Shown one piece after another: positions 16,601 through 26,850 of a DNA stretch of 64,000 bases. Position numbers and translations under genes: made by a program. The stretch is from contig NZ_CP108002.1 in assembly GCF_041435055.1 (NCBI RefSeq), positions 1,116,001 to 1,180,000 of the forward strand, given 5' to 3'. The notes beneath the pieces are model-generated. The model ran no database searches, was not told the DNA's origin, and worked only from the letters and a program-made list of their open reading frames with translations. Numbering within the stretch: position 1 is the stretch's first letter; every line of letters begins with the position of its first letter. Source of the stretch: Streptomyces sp. NBC_00341 (GTDB lineage: Bacteria; Actinomycetota; Actinomycetes; Streptomycetales; Streptomycetaceae).

Positions 16601-17143
16601 ACCCTGACCTTCGAGTACCGCGGCCAGGCGCTGGAGGAGGACTTCGTCCAGTGGCTCGCCCGCGCCCTCCCCGAGACCCTGGAGGCAGCCGCGGCGGAGC
16701 CCGGCACCCCGCTGTCGCGGCTGGTCGCGACCCCGCCGCCGCGGCAGGCAGGACAGGGCGACCGGGTCACGGTCGCGACCCGCCGGCCGAGCCCCGCCGA
16801 CCGTCCGATGACCGCTCTGGAGCAGCAGACCGCCGCCGTGTGGTGCGAGGTCCTCGGGGTGCCGAGCGCCGGCCCGTACGACGACTTCTTCGCGCTCGGC
16901 GGCAACTCGCTGCGCGCGGTACGCGTCGTGGCCCGCCTCGCCGCCGGCCGGCCGGTGACCGTGGCCCAGCTGTTCGCCGCCCCGACCGTCGCCGCCTTCG
17001 CGGCCGAGCTGGAACGGGCCGCGGCCCTGCCCGGACCGGCCGCCTCCACCCCCATACCGCGCCGCCCCCGGGTGCCGCGCCGTCCGGAATCCCCGACCCA
17101 GCCCAACAGGAAGCAGGAGGAGCGGCAGTGGACCTCAGTGTGA
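13619..17143 (+). CDS. NRPS, A-T-C-T
   Basis: A 1174-residue synthetase starting at an adenylation domain (initiation-type): A residues 1-500 with FTSGSTGRPKG near 147 and the A10 Lys in LTPSGKLDR near 480; T1 with Ser538 in GGHSLL; C about 595-1040 with intact HHIAGDG at 721; T2 with Ser1097 in GGNSLR; then a Pro/Arg-rich tail. The second carrier has no A domain of its own. By-eye alignment to GrsA gives the code DALYVGGVFK for A1, nearest to hydrophobic/Val-type codes (low confidence). ATG 13619 has AGGGAGG upstream and lies inside the exporter gene. The gene overlaps the monooxygenase gene by 16 bp. Confidence 0.95.
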   Translation: MRCAHELFEEQAALNPGATALIHGDERIGYAELDARADRLAGLLTARGVRSGDTVGVYLDRSASLVVAVLGILKAGAGYVLLDPGFPAERLRVMAEDARAAVVVSARGSAFDGLGAARVDIEDAPGARPLPRGTVRVRPDDIACVMFTSGSTGRPKGIAASHHALTATLTGQDFASFGPGAVWLQCAPLSWDAFALELWGPLMNGGTCVLHPAGRPEPLLMARLVAEHGITSMYLSASLFNVVVDEYPHLLDGVRELVVGGEALSAPHAARALERSPELRLSNGYGPVECMVFLTVHPVTRAGLGDGPVPIGRPLAGKRLYVLDEDLRQVPDGAAGELYAAGAGLAREYRGRPALTAERFVAAPSGERVYRTGDLGRRRADGVLEYLGRADSQVKIRGFRVEPGEVESVLARHPGVGRAAVVAHEHPAGDRQLTAYVVPSGGAPQDFREAELRAYARETLADYLVPAAFVVLDALPLTPSGKLDRAALPEPGAVAAVTGRAAEPADGTVAALCELFAQVLRAEAVGPDDDFFALGGHSLLAARLLGRIRTVLGAEIDIRGLFEAPTPALLAPFVDTAPPVPPEAPAGEAAPGGLPVSHAQHRLWFLDRTGAGAAYNLPMLVRLRGPVDAAALGDALAQVADRHEVLRTVFEEADGSPVRRVLGGAAGRPPLRQLRVAGDSLDREIEREARHRFDLGAEIPCRATLFTTPERPDEHALLVLVHHIAGDGWSLRPLFRDLSRAYADRVSGTGSGLEPLAVPYPEHARHQLGRLGSPADPHALAARQLRYWRKELDGLPDGGPLLPRRTGRPAVPGPDARVVVTRLDAAAHARIVESARSRGATLFMALHAALAAVLVRAGADEDLAVGAPVAGRAGDGGVEDVVGFFVNMLVLRTDLSGDPTAGELLARVRETDLAAFSHQDVPFEDVVGALNPPRSPGRQPFTDVVLALQNNARAEVALPGAEEGVEVVRTGAARFELLVDVTDSTASDGSPDGLTLTFEYRGQALEEDFVQWLARALPETLEAAAAEPGTPLSRLVATPPPRQAGQGDRVTVATRRPSPADRPMTALEQQTAAVWCEVLGVPSAGPYDDFFALGGNSLRAVRVVARLAAGRPVTVAQLFAAPTVAAFAAELERAAALPGPAASTPIPRRPRVPRRPESPTQPNRKQEERQWTSV

Positions 17144-18180
17144 TGTTCTTCGGTGCGGACAGCACCACCGCCGGCCAGGCCCGGCACACCGAGACGTACG
17201 AGGACATCCTCGCCGTGGCCCGGACGGCCGACCGGCTCGGGTTCCACGCCGTCTGGACCCCGGAGCGCCACTTCCAGCAGGTGGGGCAGGTCTTCCCCAG
17301 CCCGCCGGTGCTCAGCGCGGCGCTCGCCGTCGCCACCGAGCGGATCGGGATCCGCGCGGGCAGCGTCGTCCTTCCGCTCCACCACCCGCTGCGGGTCGCG
17401 GAGGACTGGGCCGTCGTGGACAACCTCTCGCACGGCCGGGTGGGGCTCTCCGTGGCCACCGGCTGGCACTCCAAGGACTTCACGCTGGCCCCTGAGCAGT
17501 ACGCGGACCGGCGGCGGACCGCCCTGGAGACCATCCCCCGGCTGCGGGCGCTGTGGGCGGGCGAAGCCGCCGAGTACCCCGACGGCACCGGCACCCCGGT
17601 CTCCGTGACACCCCAGCCCCGGCCCGTCCAGGACACCCTGCCGCTGTGGGTCACCACGTCCGGCAACCCGGAGACCTGGTCGGCGGCCGGCGCCCTGCGC
17701 GCCGGGGTGCTCGGCGCGACCGTCGGGCAGAGCCGGGAGGAGCTGGCCGAGAAGATCGCCCTCTACCGCACCGCCTGCGCGGCCGCCCCCGAGCAGCGCG
17801 GCACCGACGCGCACGGCCGGGTCACGCTGATGGCGCACACCTACGTCGGCGCCGACGACTCGGAGGTGCGCCGGATGGCGGGCGCACCGCTGAAGACGTA
17901 TCTCGCCTCGTACGTCCGCCAGACGGCGGCCAACCGGGCGGCGGACCCCACGACCGCGCAGCTCACCGAGGAACAGACGGCGATGCTCGCCGACTTCGCC
18001 TTCGAACGCTATCTGAGCTGGGGCAGTCTCCTCGGTTCCCCGGGGCACTGCGCCAAGATGCTCGCCGATCTGGCCGAGCTGGGCGTCGACGAGGTCGCCT
18101 GCTTCATCGACTTCGGCATCGGACGGGACGACGTACTGGCCGGACTGCACCGGCTGGCCGAACTGAAAGAGAACCTGTGA
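17128..18180 (+). CDS. Luciferase-like FMN-dependent monooxygenase (MupA/Atu3671 type)
   Basis: A 350-residue bacterial-luciferase-fold flavin monooxygenase: MFFGADSTT at the N-terminus, [25 protein letters not shown] near residue 45, [32 protein letters not shown] around 90-115 (the F420/FMN-binding heart of the family). This subgroup is found stand-alone or embedded in NRPS and trans-AT PKS lines and hydroxylates or otherwise oxidises carrier-bound intermediates. GTG start at 17128 has AGGAGGAG upstream and overlaps the first NRPS gene by 16 bp; its stop overlaps the next NRPS start (ATGA). The lock-step overlap with two synthetases suggests action on a carrier-bound residue, possibly on the orphan T2. 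Confidence 0.9.
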   Translation: MDLSVMFFGADSTTAGQARHTETYEDILAVARTADRLGFHAVWTPERHFQQVGQVFPSPPVLSAALAVATERIGIRAGSVVLPLHHPLRVAEDWAVVDNLSHGRVGLSVATGWHSKDFTLAPEQYADRRRTALETIPRLRALWAGEAAEYPDGTGTPVSVTPQPRPVQDTLPLWVTTSGNPETWSAAGALRAGVLGATVGQSREELAEKIALYRTACAAAPEQRGTDAHGRVTLMAHTYVGADDSEVRRMAGAPLKTYLASYVRQTAANRAADPTTAQLTEEQTAMLADFAFERYLSWGSLLGSPGHCAKMLADLAELGVDEVACFIDFGIGRDDVLAGLHRLAELKENL

Positions 18181-21100
18181 TGAGCGCCCCCACCGTCGCG
18201 CGCGCCGTTCCGGGCGCCGCGTCCCCTTCCCCTTCCATGGCCGACCGGTTCGGCGCGCTCGGCCGGGAGCAGCGGGTCCGGCTGATGCGCCGCCTCCTGG
18301 AGGCGGGCCGGGCCCGTGAGATACCGGCCGTCATCCCGCCGCGCGATCCGGCCCGCCGGGTGCCGCTCAGTCCGGCGCAGCACGACCTGTGGGTGTACGA
18401 CTCGCTGTATCCGGGCACCCCCGCGCTCAACCTGTGCGCCGCGTACCACTTCGAGCGGCCGGTGGACCCGGCGCATCTGGCGGCGGCGCTGACGCTGATC
18501 CAGCGTCACCACGACATCCTGCGGACCAGGATCGTCACGGACCCGGCGGGTGAGCTGCACGTCGAGTTCCCCGAGGACGGGGAGTTCGAGCTGGAGCGGG
18601 AGGATCTGCGGGGCACCGGCGGGACGATCGACGCGGCCTTCGAGGCGTTCCGCAACCGCCCGTTCGACCTGAGCCGGGACAAGCTGATCCGGGCCCGGTT
18701 CGTCCGGGTCGACGAGCGTCGCTCCACGCTGATGCTGAGCCTGCACCACACCATCAGTGACTGGTGGTCGTTCGACGTGCTGCAGAACGAGTTCGCCCAG
18801 GCGTACGGCGCCCTGCGCGACGGTGTCGAGCCGCCGCTCACCCGGCCCCGGATCCAGTACGCCGACTTCTCGTCCTGGCAGAGCGAGCTGACGGAGGCCG
18901 GGGTCTTCGGGAGCCGGCTCGACTTCTGGCGCCGCTATCTCGCCGATCCGCCCGGTCCGCTGACCGTGCCGGGTGCCGGTACCGGCACCACCACAGAGGG
19001 CGACGGCATCGCGAACGTCCCCTTCCGCATCGACGCGGCGACCACCGCCGCCGTACGGGCCCTGGCCCGGGAGCGCGGCTCCTCCGTCTACGTCGTCCTC
19101 ATGGCCGCCTTCGCGGTCCTGGCACACCGGGTCAGCGGCGCGGAGGACCTGGTGATCGGGACCCCGATCGCCAACCGGGCGGCCAAGGGCCTCGACCAGG
19201 TCATCGGGTACGTCATGAACGCCGTGCCGACCCGCTGGCAGGTGCGCCCCGACCGGTCGTTCACCGATGTGCTCACCGGGTTCGCCGCCGACTTCCCGGA
19301 TCTGATGGCCAACGCGGACGTGCCCGTCGGCCGGATCGTGTCGGCCGCCGCGCCGGAGCGCAGCGCGGGCCGGGCCCCGCTGTACCAGTGGGTGTTCATG
19401 CACCTGACGCAGCAGCCGAGCGTCACGGTGATGAAGGAGTTCGCCGAGCCCGAGCGCATCCACACGGGCGGCGAGCACGATCTCGTCGGCGTGGTGAAGG
19501 ACAGCGGCGACGGCATGGAGGGCAGCTTCGGTCTGCGTACCGATGTCTTCGGCCCGGCGACGGTGGCCCGCTGGACGCAGTGCTACGTCGAGTTGCTGCG
19601 GCGGATCACCGCGGAGCCCACGGCGCTGATCGGGGACATCGACCTGGTGCCGGAGGCCATGCGCGGTGAACTGCTCGCCGCCTCCGCCGGATCCGCCGCC
19701 CCCGGCCCGGAGTCGCTGCCCGCTCTGGTGAGCCGACGGGCGGCCAGTACGCCGGACGCGCCGGCCGTGGAGTCCCCGTTCCCCGGACGCGGTCTGAGCT
19801 ATGCCGAACTGGACGACCGGGTGGCCCGGCTGGCCGGCCGGCTGGTCCGCCTCGGTGCGGGCCCCGGGCGGATCGTGGCGCTCGCCCTCCCGCGCGGCAG
19901 CGACTGGCCGGTGGCGGCGCTGGCCGTGCAGCGCGCCGGGGCCGCGTATCTGCCCGTCGACCCCGCCCACCCGGCGGAGCGCGTCCGCCGGGTCCTCGAC
20001 GAGGCGGGGCCGGTGCTCCTGATCACGGAGCCGGGTGCCGTGCCGCCGGTGACGGACGTCCCGGCGCTGGTCCTCGACGAGGACGCCTGGGCCGGTCCGC
20101 CTCTGCCGCCGGGCGGTCCGGAGCCGCACGACGTGGCCCACGTCATCCACACCTCCGGTTCCACCGGCACCCCCAAGGGCGTGCTGGTGACCCATGCCGG
20201 TGTGGCGGCGCTCACCAGGAGCCTGGTGGACGGCGTCGCACTCGACGCGGGGAGCCGGGTGCTCCAGCTGGGACCCCCCACCTTCGACATCTCCGTCGGG
20301 GAACTGTGCCTGGCCTTCGGCTCGGGCGGCACCCTGGTGCTGCCGCCGCCGGGGCCGCTCGTGGGCGAGGACCTCGGGGCGGTGCTGACGGAGCGGCGGA
20401 TCTCCTGCGCGTTCGTCCCGCCGTCCGTGCTCGCGACGGTGCCGGCCGGCCCGCACCCCCGGCTGCGCGCGCTCGTCGTCGGCGCGGAGGCGTGCCCGCC
20501 GGACCTGGTGGCGCGCTGGGCCGTCGGGGGGCGGCGCTTCCACAACGCCTACGGGCCCACCGAGTCCACCGTCGTCGCCACGCTCTCCGGCCCGCTGGAC
20601 GCCGACTCCGCTGTGCCGCCCATCGGTTCCCCGGTGGCGGGCACCACCGCCTACGTCCTGGACGAGCGGCTGCGTCCGGTCCCGGCCGGGGCGGGCGGCG
20701 AGCTCTACCTCGCGGGCGCGGCCCTGGCCCGCGGCTATCTCGGGCGTGCCGCACTCACTGCGGAGCGGTTCGTCGCCGATCCCTACGGTCCGCCCGGCAG
20801 CCGCATGTACCGCACCGGCGACCTGGTCCACCGCGACGACAGCGGGATCACGTACTACCTGGGGCGCGGCGACGAGCAGGTGAAGCTGCGCGGGCTGCGG
20901 ATCGAACCGGGCGAGATCGCCGCCGCACTCGTGGAACACCCCACCGTGGAGCGCGCGGTGGCCGTCGTACGGCACGACCGGGGCACCGCGCAGCTCGTCG
21001 CGTACGTGGTGCCCGCGCGGGGTGCCGAGACCGACGAGGACGCGCTGCTCCTGCACGCGGCCGGACGGCTGCCCGCGGCCATGGTCCCGGCCGCCGTGGT

Positions 21101-22898
21101 GGTGCTGGACACGCTGCCGCTGTCGTCCCACGGCAAGCTCGACCGGTCCGCGCTGCCGGCCCCGGCCGAGCGGACCGGGGACACGGTCCGGCTGCCAGGA
21201 TCGGCACGCGAGGAGATCCTCTGCGGGCTCTTCGCGGAGCTGCTGGACGTCGGACAGGCCGGCGCCGACGACGACTTCTTCCGGCTCGGCGGCGACAGCA
21301 TCATGGCGATCCAGCTCGCCGCGCGGGCCCGTGCGGCCGGTCTGGTGCTCTCGCCGCACGACGTGTTCACCGTGCGCACCCCGGCCCGGCTGGCCGTGCT
21401 GGCCCGTACCCCCGACAGCGAGGGCCCGGCCGAGGAGGACACCGGGACCGGGCGGCTGCCGCTCACCCCGGTGATGCACTGGTGGCGCGAACAGGTCGAG
21501 GACACCTCGGCGTTCACCCAGTCCATGCTGTTCCCGCTGGCGCCCGGCACCGGACTGGCCGCGATCGAGGCGGCCGTCGCCGCGCTGACCGAGCGGCACA
21601 CCGCGCTGCGGATGCGCCTGGTGCGCGACGACGACACGGGCTGGGAGTTCGACGTGCCCGTCGCCGGAGCACCCGCCGGGGCGCGGGCCGTCCGGCTGGC
21701 CGTGCCGGCGGACACCGATCTGCACGCGCGGGCGACTGAGCTGGCGCGCACCGCCACGCTGCGGCCGGAGGACGGCGAGATGGTGCGGGCGCTGTGGCTG
21801 GACCCCGGGCCCGGCCGGTCCGGCGCACTGGTCCTGACCGTGCACCATCTGGCGGTCGACGGGTTCTCCTGGCGGGTGCTCGGCCAGGAACTCGCCTCGG
21901 CCCTCGATCCGCGTCCAGGTCACGACGCCGACGCCGCTCCCGCCAGCGCCTCGTTCACCCGCTGGTCCCGGCTGCTCTCCCAGGAGGCCGGACTGCGCAC
22001 CGATGAACTCCCCTGGTGGGAAAGGCAACTGGCGGATCCTGCGGCACGCCTCACCGACGGCGGGCGGCCGGTCGGACACCGGGAGACGTACACCTTCGAA
22101 CTGGGCGCGGAGCTCACCCGGGGTGTGCTCGTCACGCTGCCGGCCGCCTTCAACTGCCGCCCCGACGCGGTGATGCTGACCGCGCTCACGGCGGCGGCCG
22201 TCCGGCGCCGGGGCACCGGATCCGCTCTCCTCGTCCACCTGGAGGGGCATGGGCGCGAGGTGGTCTCCACCGAGGTCGACGTCTCCGCCACCGTCGGCTG
22301 GTTCACCACGCAGTACCCGGTCCGGCTGGACATCGGCGCCGCCGCCGTGGAGCCCGGCGGCCGGCCTGGCGAGGCCCTCAAGTGCGTCAAGGAGCAGTTG
22401 CGGGCGGTGCCGTCCGGCGGGCTCGGCTGGGGGCTGCTCCGCTACCTCCACGCGGAGACCGGCCCGGCGCTCGCCGCGCTGCCCGCACCCGATGTCCGCT
22501 TCAACTACCTGGGCCGGTTCACCGCGACCGACGCGGCGGGCGGGCGGCTGCTCGATCTCGGGCCGGACGCCGTGCCGCTCGCGCACACCCTGGAGGTGGA
22601 CGTGCTGGCCCGCGAGGAGAACGGCGAGCCCCTGCTGGAGGCGAGCTTCTCCTACCCGTCCGGGGTGTTCACGAAGGACGAGGTGCGCGAACTGGCCGGG
22701 GCGTGGTCGGAGGCGCTCGGCGTCCTCGCGGACCACGGCGGACCGGAGCACGGCGGAGCCGTCCACACCCCGTCCGACTTCCCGCTCGTCGATCTCACCG
22801 GGGACCAACTCGAACTGCTGGCGCAGGACATGGACTTCGGTGACCTCGACGGCTTCGGCCCCGCGCAGGACGACGAAGAAGAAGGGCAACGACGATGA
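18180..22898 (+). CDS. NRPS, C-A-T-E
   Basis: A 1572-residue elongation module with epimerisation. C about 60-495, with active-site motif HHTISDW: the catalytic second His and Asp are kept but the Gly after Asp is Trp. A about 520-1010, with [11 protein letters not shown] near 657. T with Ser1040 in GGDSIM. E about 1085-1500 with HHLAVDG at 1222 and NYLGRF near 1440. The C-terminus is an acidic tail (AQDDEEEG) typical of docking to a following synthetase. By-eye specificity code DIGFVGAVVK, not confidently matched. The E domain predicts a D-residue, and the next protein begins with a DCL-like condensation domain as expected. Confidence 0.95.
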   Translation: MSAPTVARAVPGAASPSPSMADRFGALGREQRVRLMRRLLEAGRAREIPAVIPPRDPARRVPLSPAQHDLWVYDSLYPGTPALNLCAAYHFERPVDPAHLAAALTLIQRHHDILRTRIVTDPAGELHVEFPEDGEFELEREDLRGTGGTIDAAFEAFRNRPFDLSRDKLIRARFVRVDERRSTLMLSLHHTISDWWSFDVLQNEFAQAYGALRDGVEPPLTRPRIQYADFSSWQSELTEAGVFGSRLDFWRRYLADPPGPLTVPGAGTGTTTEGDGIANVPFRIDAATTAAVRALARERGSSVYVVLMAAFAVLAHRVSGAEDLVIGTPIANRAAKGLDQVIGYVMNAVPTRWQVRPDRSFTDVLTGFAADFPDLMANADVPVGRIVSAAAPERSAGRAPLYQWVFMHLTQQPSVTVMKEFAEPERIHTGGEHDLVGVVKDSGDGMEGSFGLRTDVFGPATVARWTQCYVELLRRITAEPTALIGDIDLVPEAMRGELLAASAGSAAPGPESLPALVSRRAASTPDAPAVESPFPGRGLSYAELDDRVARLAGRLVRLGAGPGRIVALALPRGSDWPVAALAVQRAGAAYLPVDPAHPAERVRRVLDEAGPVLLITEPGAVPPVTDVPALVLDEDAWAGPPLPPGGPEPHDVAHVIHTSGSTGTPKGVLVTHAGVAALTRSLVDGVALDAGSRVLQLGPPTFDISVGELCLAFGSGGTLVLPPPGPLVGEDLGAVLTERRISCAFVPPSVLATVPAGPHPRLRALVVGAEACPPDLVARWAVGGRRFHNAYGPTESTVVATLSGPLDADSAVPPIGSPVAGTTAYVLDERLRPVPAGAGGELYLAGAALARGYLGRAALTAERFVADPYGPPGSRMYRTGDLVHRDDSGITYYLGRGDEQVKLRGLRIEPGEIAAALVEHPTVERAVAVVRHDRGTAQLVAYVVPARGAETDEDALLLHAAGRLPAAMVPAAVVVLDTLPLSSHGKLDRSALPAPAERTGDTVRLPGSAREEILCGLFAELLDVGQAGADDDFFRLGGDSIMAIQLAARARAAGLVLSPHDVFTVRTPARLAVLARTPDSEGPAEEDTGTGRLPLTPVMHWWREQVEDTSAFTQSMLFPLAPGTGLAAIEAAVAALTERHTALRMRLVRDDDTGWEFDVPVAGAPAGARAVRLAVPADTDLHARATELARTATLRPEDGEMVRALWLDPGPGRSGALVLTVHHLAVDGFSWRVLGQELASALDPRPGHDADAAPASASFTRWSRLLSQEAGLRTDELPWWERQLADPAARLTDGGRPVGHRETYTFELGAELTRGVLVTLPAAFNCRPDAVMLTALTAAAVRRRGTGSALLVHLEGHGREVVSTEVDVSATVGWFTTQYPVRLDIGAAAVEPGGRPGEALKCVKEQLRAVPSGGLGWGLLRYLHAETGPALAALPAPDVRFNYLGRFTATDAAGGRLLDLGPDAVPLAHTLEVDVLAREENGEPLLEASFSYPSGVFTKDEVRELAGAWSEALGVLADHGGPEHGGAVHTPSDFPLVDLTGDQLELLAQDMDFGDLDGFGPAQDDEEEGQRR

Positions 22899-25800
22899 AC
22901 GCGCGCATCGCGGACGTACTGCCGCTCTCCCCGCTCCAGGAGGGCCTCCTCTTCCACGCCGCCCGGGAGACCTCCGGCCCCGACCCCTACCTGGTGCAGG
23001 CCCGGTTCCGGATCGGCGCCGCAACAAGCGGGCGCACGGTACGGGAGGCGGTCACCGCGCTCCTGGACCGGCACCCCAATCTGCGCTCCTGCTTCCGGCA
23101 CGAACGCCTGGACCGGCCGGTCCAGGTCGTGCCGGAGGCGGTCGCGGCGCCGTGGACCGAGGTGGACCTGACGGGCCTCGCCCCGGACGAGGTGGGCGTG
23201 CGGACCGATGAGGTGCTGCGCCAGGACGCGGCGCTCCGCTTCGACCTGGCCCGGCCGCCGCTGGTGCGGGCCACGTTCCTGCGGGACGACTCCGGCGGCG
23301 ACCTCGTCGTGTCCTTCCACCACATCCTCCTGGACGGCTGGTCGATGCCGGTCGTCGAACGGGACCTCGCTGCCCTGGTGGCGGGCCGTCCACTGCCGCC
23401 CGCCGTGCCCTACCGGGACTATCTGGTGTGGCTGGGAGCCCAGGACCGAGGCAAGGCGGAGGCCGCGTGGTGCGAGGCGCTGGAGGGCCTGGAACGGCCC
23501 GCGCTGCTGGCCCCCACCGGTCCGGACACGGCGCCCGACCGCGACCGGATGTGGCTGACCACCGGTCTCACCGGGATGCTGGTCCGGCGGGCCGCGGAGG
23601 CGGGCGTCACCCTGAACACCCTGGTGCAGGTCTCCTGGGCCCTGGTGCTGGCCAGACTGACGGGCTCCCGCGACCTGGTCTTCGGCGCGGTCGTCTCCGG
23701 GCGCCCGCACGATCTGCCCGGCGTCGAGTCCATGGTGGGCCTGTTCATCAACACCCTGCCGGTACGGGTCCGGCTGCGGGACGGCGAGCGGGTGGACGAG
23801 CTGCTGCGCCGGGTCCAGGACGAGCAGTCCCGGCTGCTGGCCCACCACCACGCCCGCGCCGCGGAGGTGCAGCGCGCCGTGGGGGCCGGTGAACTCTTCG
23901 ATTCGATCCTCGCCTTCGAGAACTTCCCCCGGACCGACGGCGGCGAGGACGCCCCGGGCTCGGTGCGCCTGGCGAAGGTGACGGACGCGACCCACTACCC
24001 GGTCACCATCGCGGCGGTCGCGGAGGACCGGCTGCTGCTCTCCGTGAGCTGCCGCCGGGGCATCTCGGCGGCCGCGGTCACCGCCCGGCTGGCGCACGTA
24101 CTGGAGCGGCTGGCCCGTTCTCCGCAGGCACCCGTGGACGAGATCGACGCCCTGCCCGTCGCGGAGCGGCACGAGCTGCTGGCCCTGGCCGACGGGCCGT
24201 CCCGGGCGCCCGCCGCGCCCGCCACCGTGACCGGACGGTTCGCCGCCCAGGCGGCCCGTACCCCCGACGCGCCGGCCGTCGACACGGACGGCGAGATCCT
24301 CAGCTACGCCCAACTGGACGCCGCCTCCGACCGGCTGGCGGGCCGGCTCGTCCGGGCCGGGGTCGCACCGGGGCGGACCGTGGGCCTCCTGCTGGCCCGC
24401 TCGGCGGCCGTCGTCGTCGCCCAGCTCGCGGTCCTCAAGGCGGGCGCCTGCTGGCTCCCCCTCGACCCGGCGCACCCGGCGGAGCGGCTGGCCCGGCTCC
24501 TGACGGGGGCGGAACCCGCCCTCGTCCTCACCGACCGGCCGGATTCCGCCGCGACCCGGCTGCCCGGGGGGACGGCGGTGCTGGACCTCACGGAGGAGTC
24601 CGGCCCCGAGCCCTTCGACGGGGTGGAGTCCTCCCCCGGTGCCGCCGCCTGCGTGATCTACACCTCGGGCTCCACCGGCGAGCCCAAGGGAGTGGTCGTC
24701 CCGCAGCGGGCGATCACCGAACTCGCCGCGGACGGCAGGTTCGCGGGCGGCGCCCACCACCGGGTGCTGCTGCACAACCCGTACACGTTCGACGCCTCCA
24801 CCTACGAGGTGTGGGTCCCGCTCCTGAACGGCGGGACCGTGGTCGTCGCCCCCGCGGAGGCGATCACCCCCGACCTGCTGAAGCGGGTGGTCCCCGACCG
24901 CGGGGTCACCGCGCTGATGCTCACGCCCGAACTGCTGCGCACCGTCGCGGAGATCGCGCCCGACGCGCTGTCCGGACTCCGCGAGGTGTGGTCCGGCGGC
25001 GACGTCCTCGCGCCCGGCACCGTGCGCCGTCTGCACGAGCACTGCCCGGGGACCGTCGTCGTGAACGGATACGGGCCCACCGAGACGACGGTGTTCGCCA
25101 CCGCGCACACCGCCACCGAGGAGTCGGCCGCCCAGCCGGGCGGCGTCCCCATCGGGCGCCCCCTGGACAACACCCGCGCGCATGTCCTGGACGACCGGCT
25201 GCGCCCCGTTCCGGCAGGCGCCACGGGTGAGCTGTACCTCGGCGGCAGCGCGCTGGCCCACGGCTACCTCGGGCGGCCCGTGGCCACCTCCGAGCGGTTC
25301 GTCGCCGATCCGTACGGGCCGCCGGGCAGCCGGATGTACCGCACCGGGGACCTGGCCCGCCGGATGCCCGACGGCGCGCTGGAGTTCGCGGGCCGGGCCG
25401 ACGACCAGGTCAAGGTGCGCGGTTTCCGCGTGGAGCCCGCCGAGGTCGAGACGGTACTGGGCGGCTGCCCCGGAGTGGCGCGTGCCGTGGCCGGTGCCCG
25501 GACCGACGCGGCGGGCGGCAAACTGCTGGCCGCCTGGCTGGTGCCGGACGACGCGGCCGAGCCGTGGCAGGTCCTCCTCGACCGGGCACGGGAGCACGCA
25601 GCCCGCCAGTTGCCCGCGCACCTGGTGCCGTCGCTGTGGGCCCGTATCGACGAGGTGCCGCTCACCCGGCACGGGAAGGCCGACCGGGCCGCGCTTCCCG
25701 ATCCGGGGCCTTCCGGGCAGCCGGCGGCGCCACGGAGTCCGGGCACCGCGCGCGAGCGCGAGCTGTGCGCCCTGTTCGGCACGGTGCTCGGCCTGCCGGT

Positions 25801-26845
25801 GGTCGGGCCCGACACCGACTTCTTCCTGGCGGGCGGCCATTCGCTGACCGCGCTGCGGCTGAAGTCGAAGATCGAGACGGTGCTCGGGGTCCGTATCCCG
25901 CTCTCCGCCCTGTTCGACGCCCCCACCCCGGCCGCACTCGCCGCCCGGCTCGACGCACCGCCGTCCGGCAAGGGCCCGGCTCCGCGGATCGCGCTGCGCC
26001 CCGGCAGAGGCCGTCCCGCGTCCGGGAAGCAGGAGGCAGAGCCGCAGCACAACAGCCTGGCGCCCGTGCTCACCCTGCGGACCGGCGGGGACCTCACCCC
26101 GCTGATCTGCGTGCACCCGGGGCTCGGCCTCGGCTGGTCGTACGCGAACCTGCTGCCGCACCTGGACCCGGCCCGCCCCGTGCACACCCTCCAGAGTCCG
26201 GCGCTGCTCACCGGGGTGGACGGGCTCCCGGCGTCCATCGGCGCGATGGCGGACCTGTACCTGCCGCGCGTGCGTGAACTCCAGCCGCGGGGGCCGTACC
26301 TGCTCCTCGGCCGGTCCTTCGGCGGACCTCTCGCGCACGAGCTGGCGGTGCGGCTGCGCCGGTCGGGCGAGGAGGTGCGGATGCTCGCCGTGGTGGACGC
26401 CATGCCGATGCCGGAGCAGATCCTCGACACGCCGCTGGAGCCCGCCGCCGTCGAGGACGAGATGCTGCGCATCCTGCTCCACTCCCACGCCCCCGGCGCA
26501 CCGGTACCGGACGGGCCGCTGGACCGGGCCACGGTGTTCTCCACCGCCCACGAGGGAGCCTTCGACGGCCTTTCCGGGGCCGCTCTGCACACCCTGGTCG
26601 ACATCGGGGCGCATCACAGCGCGCTCGTACGGACCTGGCGGCCGTCCCGCTACGGGGGCGGGCTCACGCTCTTCTCCGCGACGCGCGACAGCTGGCCGGA
26701 CACGGCCGAGAAGACCGCGGCGTGGCGGCGCGTGACCGCCTCGCTCGACGTGCACGAACTGGACTGCGGTCACAGCGACGTACTCAATCCGGGCCCGGCG
26801 GCCGAGATCGCCGCGGTCCTCGAAACCGCCCTCCGAGGGGACTGA
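22895..26845 (+). CDS. NRPS, C-A-T-TE
   Basis: A 1316-residue module: C residues 5-430 starting [16 protein letters not shown], the opening typical of condensation domains that accept from an upstream E domain, with HHILLDG at 142; A about 450-950 with [11 protein letters not shown] near 588; T with Ser983 in GGHSLT; thioesterase about 1055-1316 with nucleophile Ser1141 in GRSFGG and a His in CGHSD near 1290. By-eye code DAYMWGGVFK resembles the Val-type pattern. Start overlaps the previous stop by 4 bp. The thioesterase is not in the last synthetase gene: a C-A-T protein and a KS-T protein follow, so gene order and assembly order probably differ, or the chain is released before further processing. 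Confidence 0.95.
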   Translation: MNARIADVLPLSPLQEGLLFHAARETSGPDPYLVQARFRIGAATSGRTVREAVTALLDRHPNLRSCFRHERLDRPVQVVPEAVAAPWTEVDLTGLAPDEVGVRTDEVLRQDAALRFDLARPPLVRATFLRDDSGGDLVVSFHHILLDGWSMPVVERDLAALVAGRPLPPAVPYRDYLVWLGAQDRGKAEAAWCEALEGLERPALLAPTGPDTAPDRDRMWLTTGLTGMLVRRAAEAGVTLNTLVQVSWALVLARLTGSRDLVFGAVVSGRPHDLPGVESMVGLFINTLPVRVRLRDGERVDELLRRVQDEQSRLLAHHHARAAEVQRAVGAGELFDSILAFENFPRTDGGEDAPGSVRLAKVTDATHYPVTIAAVAEDRLLLSVSCRRGISAAAVTARLAHVLERLARSPQAPVDEIDALPVAERHELLALADGPSRAPAAPATVTGRFAAQAARTPDAPAVDTDGEILSYAQLDAASDRLAGRLVRAGVAPGRTVGLLLARSAAVVVAQLAVLKAGACWLPLDPAHPAERLARLLTGAEPALVLTDRPDSAATRLPGGTAVLDLTEESGPEPFDGVESSPGAAACVIYTSGSTGEPKGVVVPQRAITELAADGRFAGGAHHRVLLHNPYTFDASTYEVWVPLLNGGTVVVAPAEAITPDLLKRVVPDRGVTALMLTPELLRTVAEIAPDALSGLREVWSGGDVLAPGTVRRLHEHCPGTVVVNGYGPTETTVFATAHTATEESAAQPGGVPIGRPLDNTRAHVLDDRLRPVPAGATGELYLGGSALAHGYLGRPVATSERFVADPYGPPGSRMYRTGDLARRMPDGALEFAGRADDQVKVRGFRVEPAEVETVLGGCPGVARAVAGARTDAAGGKLLAAWLVPDDAAEPWQVLLDRAREHAARQLPAHLVPSLWARIDEVPLTRHGKADRAALPDPGPSGQPAAPRSPGTARERELCALFGTVLGLPVVGPDTDFFLAGGHSLTALRLKSKIETVLGVRIPLSALFDAPTPAALAARLDAPPSGKGPAPRIALRPGRGRPASGKQEAEPQHNSLAPVLTLRTGGDLTPLICVHPGLGLGWSYANLLPHLDPARPVHTLQSPALLTGVDGLPASIGAMADLYLPRVRELQPRGPYLLLGRSFGGPLAHELAVRLRRSGEEVRMLAVVDAMPMPEQILDTPLEPAAVEDEMLRILLHSHAPGAPVPDGPLDRATVFSTAHEGAFDGLSGAALHTLVDIGAHHSALVRTWRPSRYGGGLTLFSATRDSWPDTAEKTAAWRRVTASLDVHELDCGHSDVLNPGPAAEIAAVLETALRGD

Positions 26846-26850
26846 AACCC

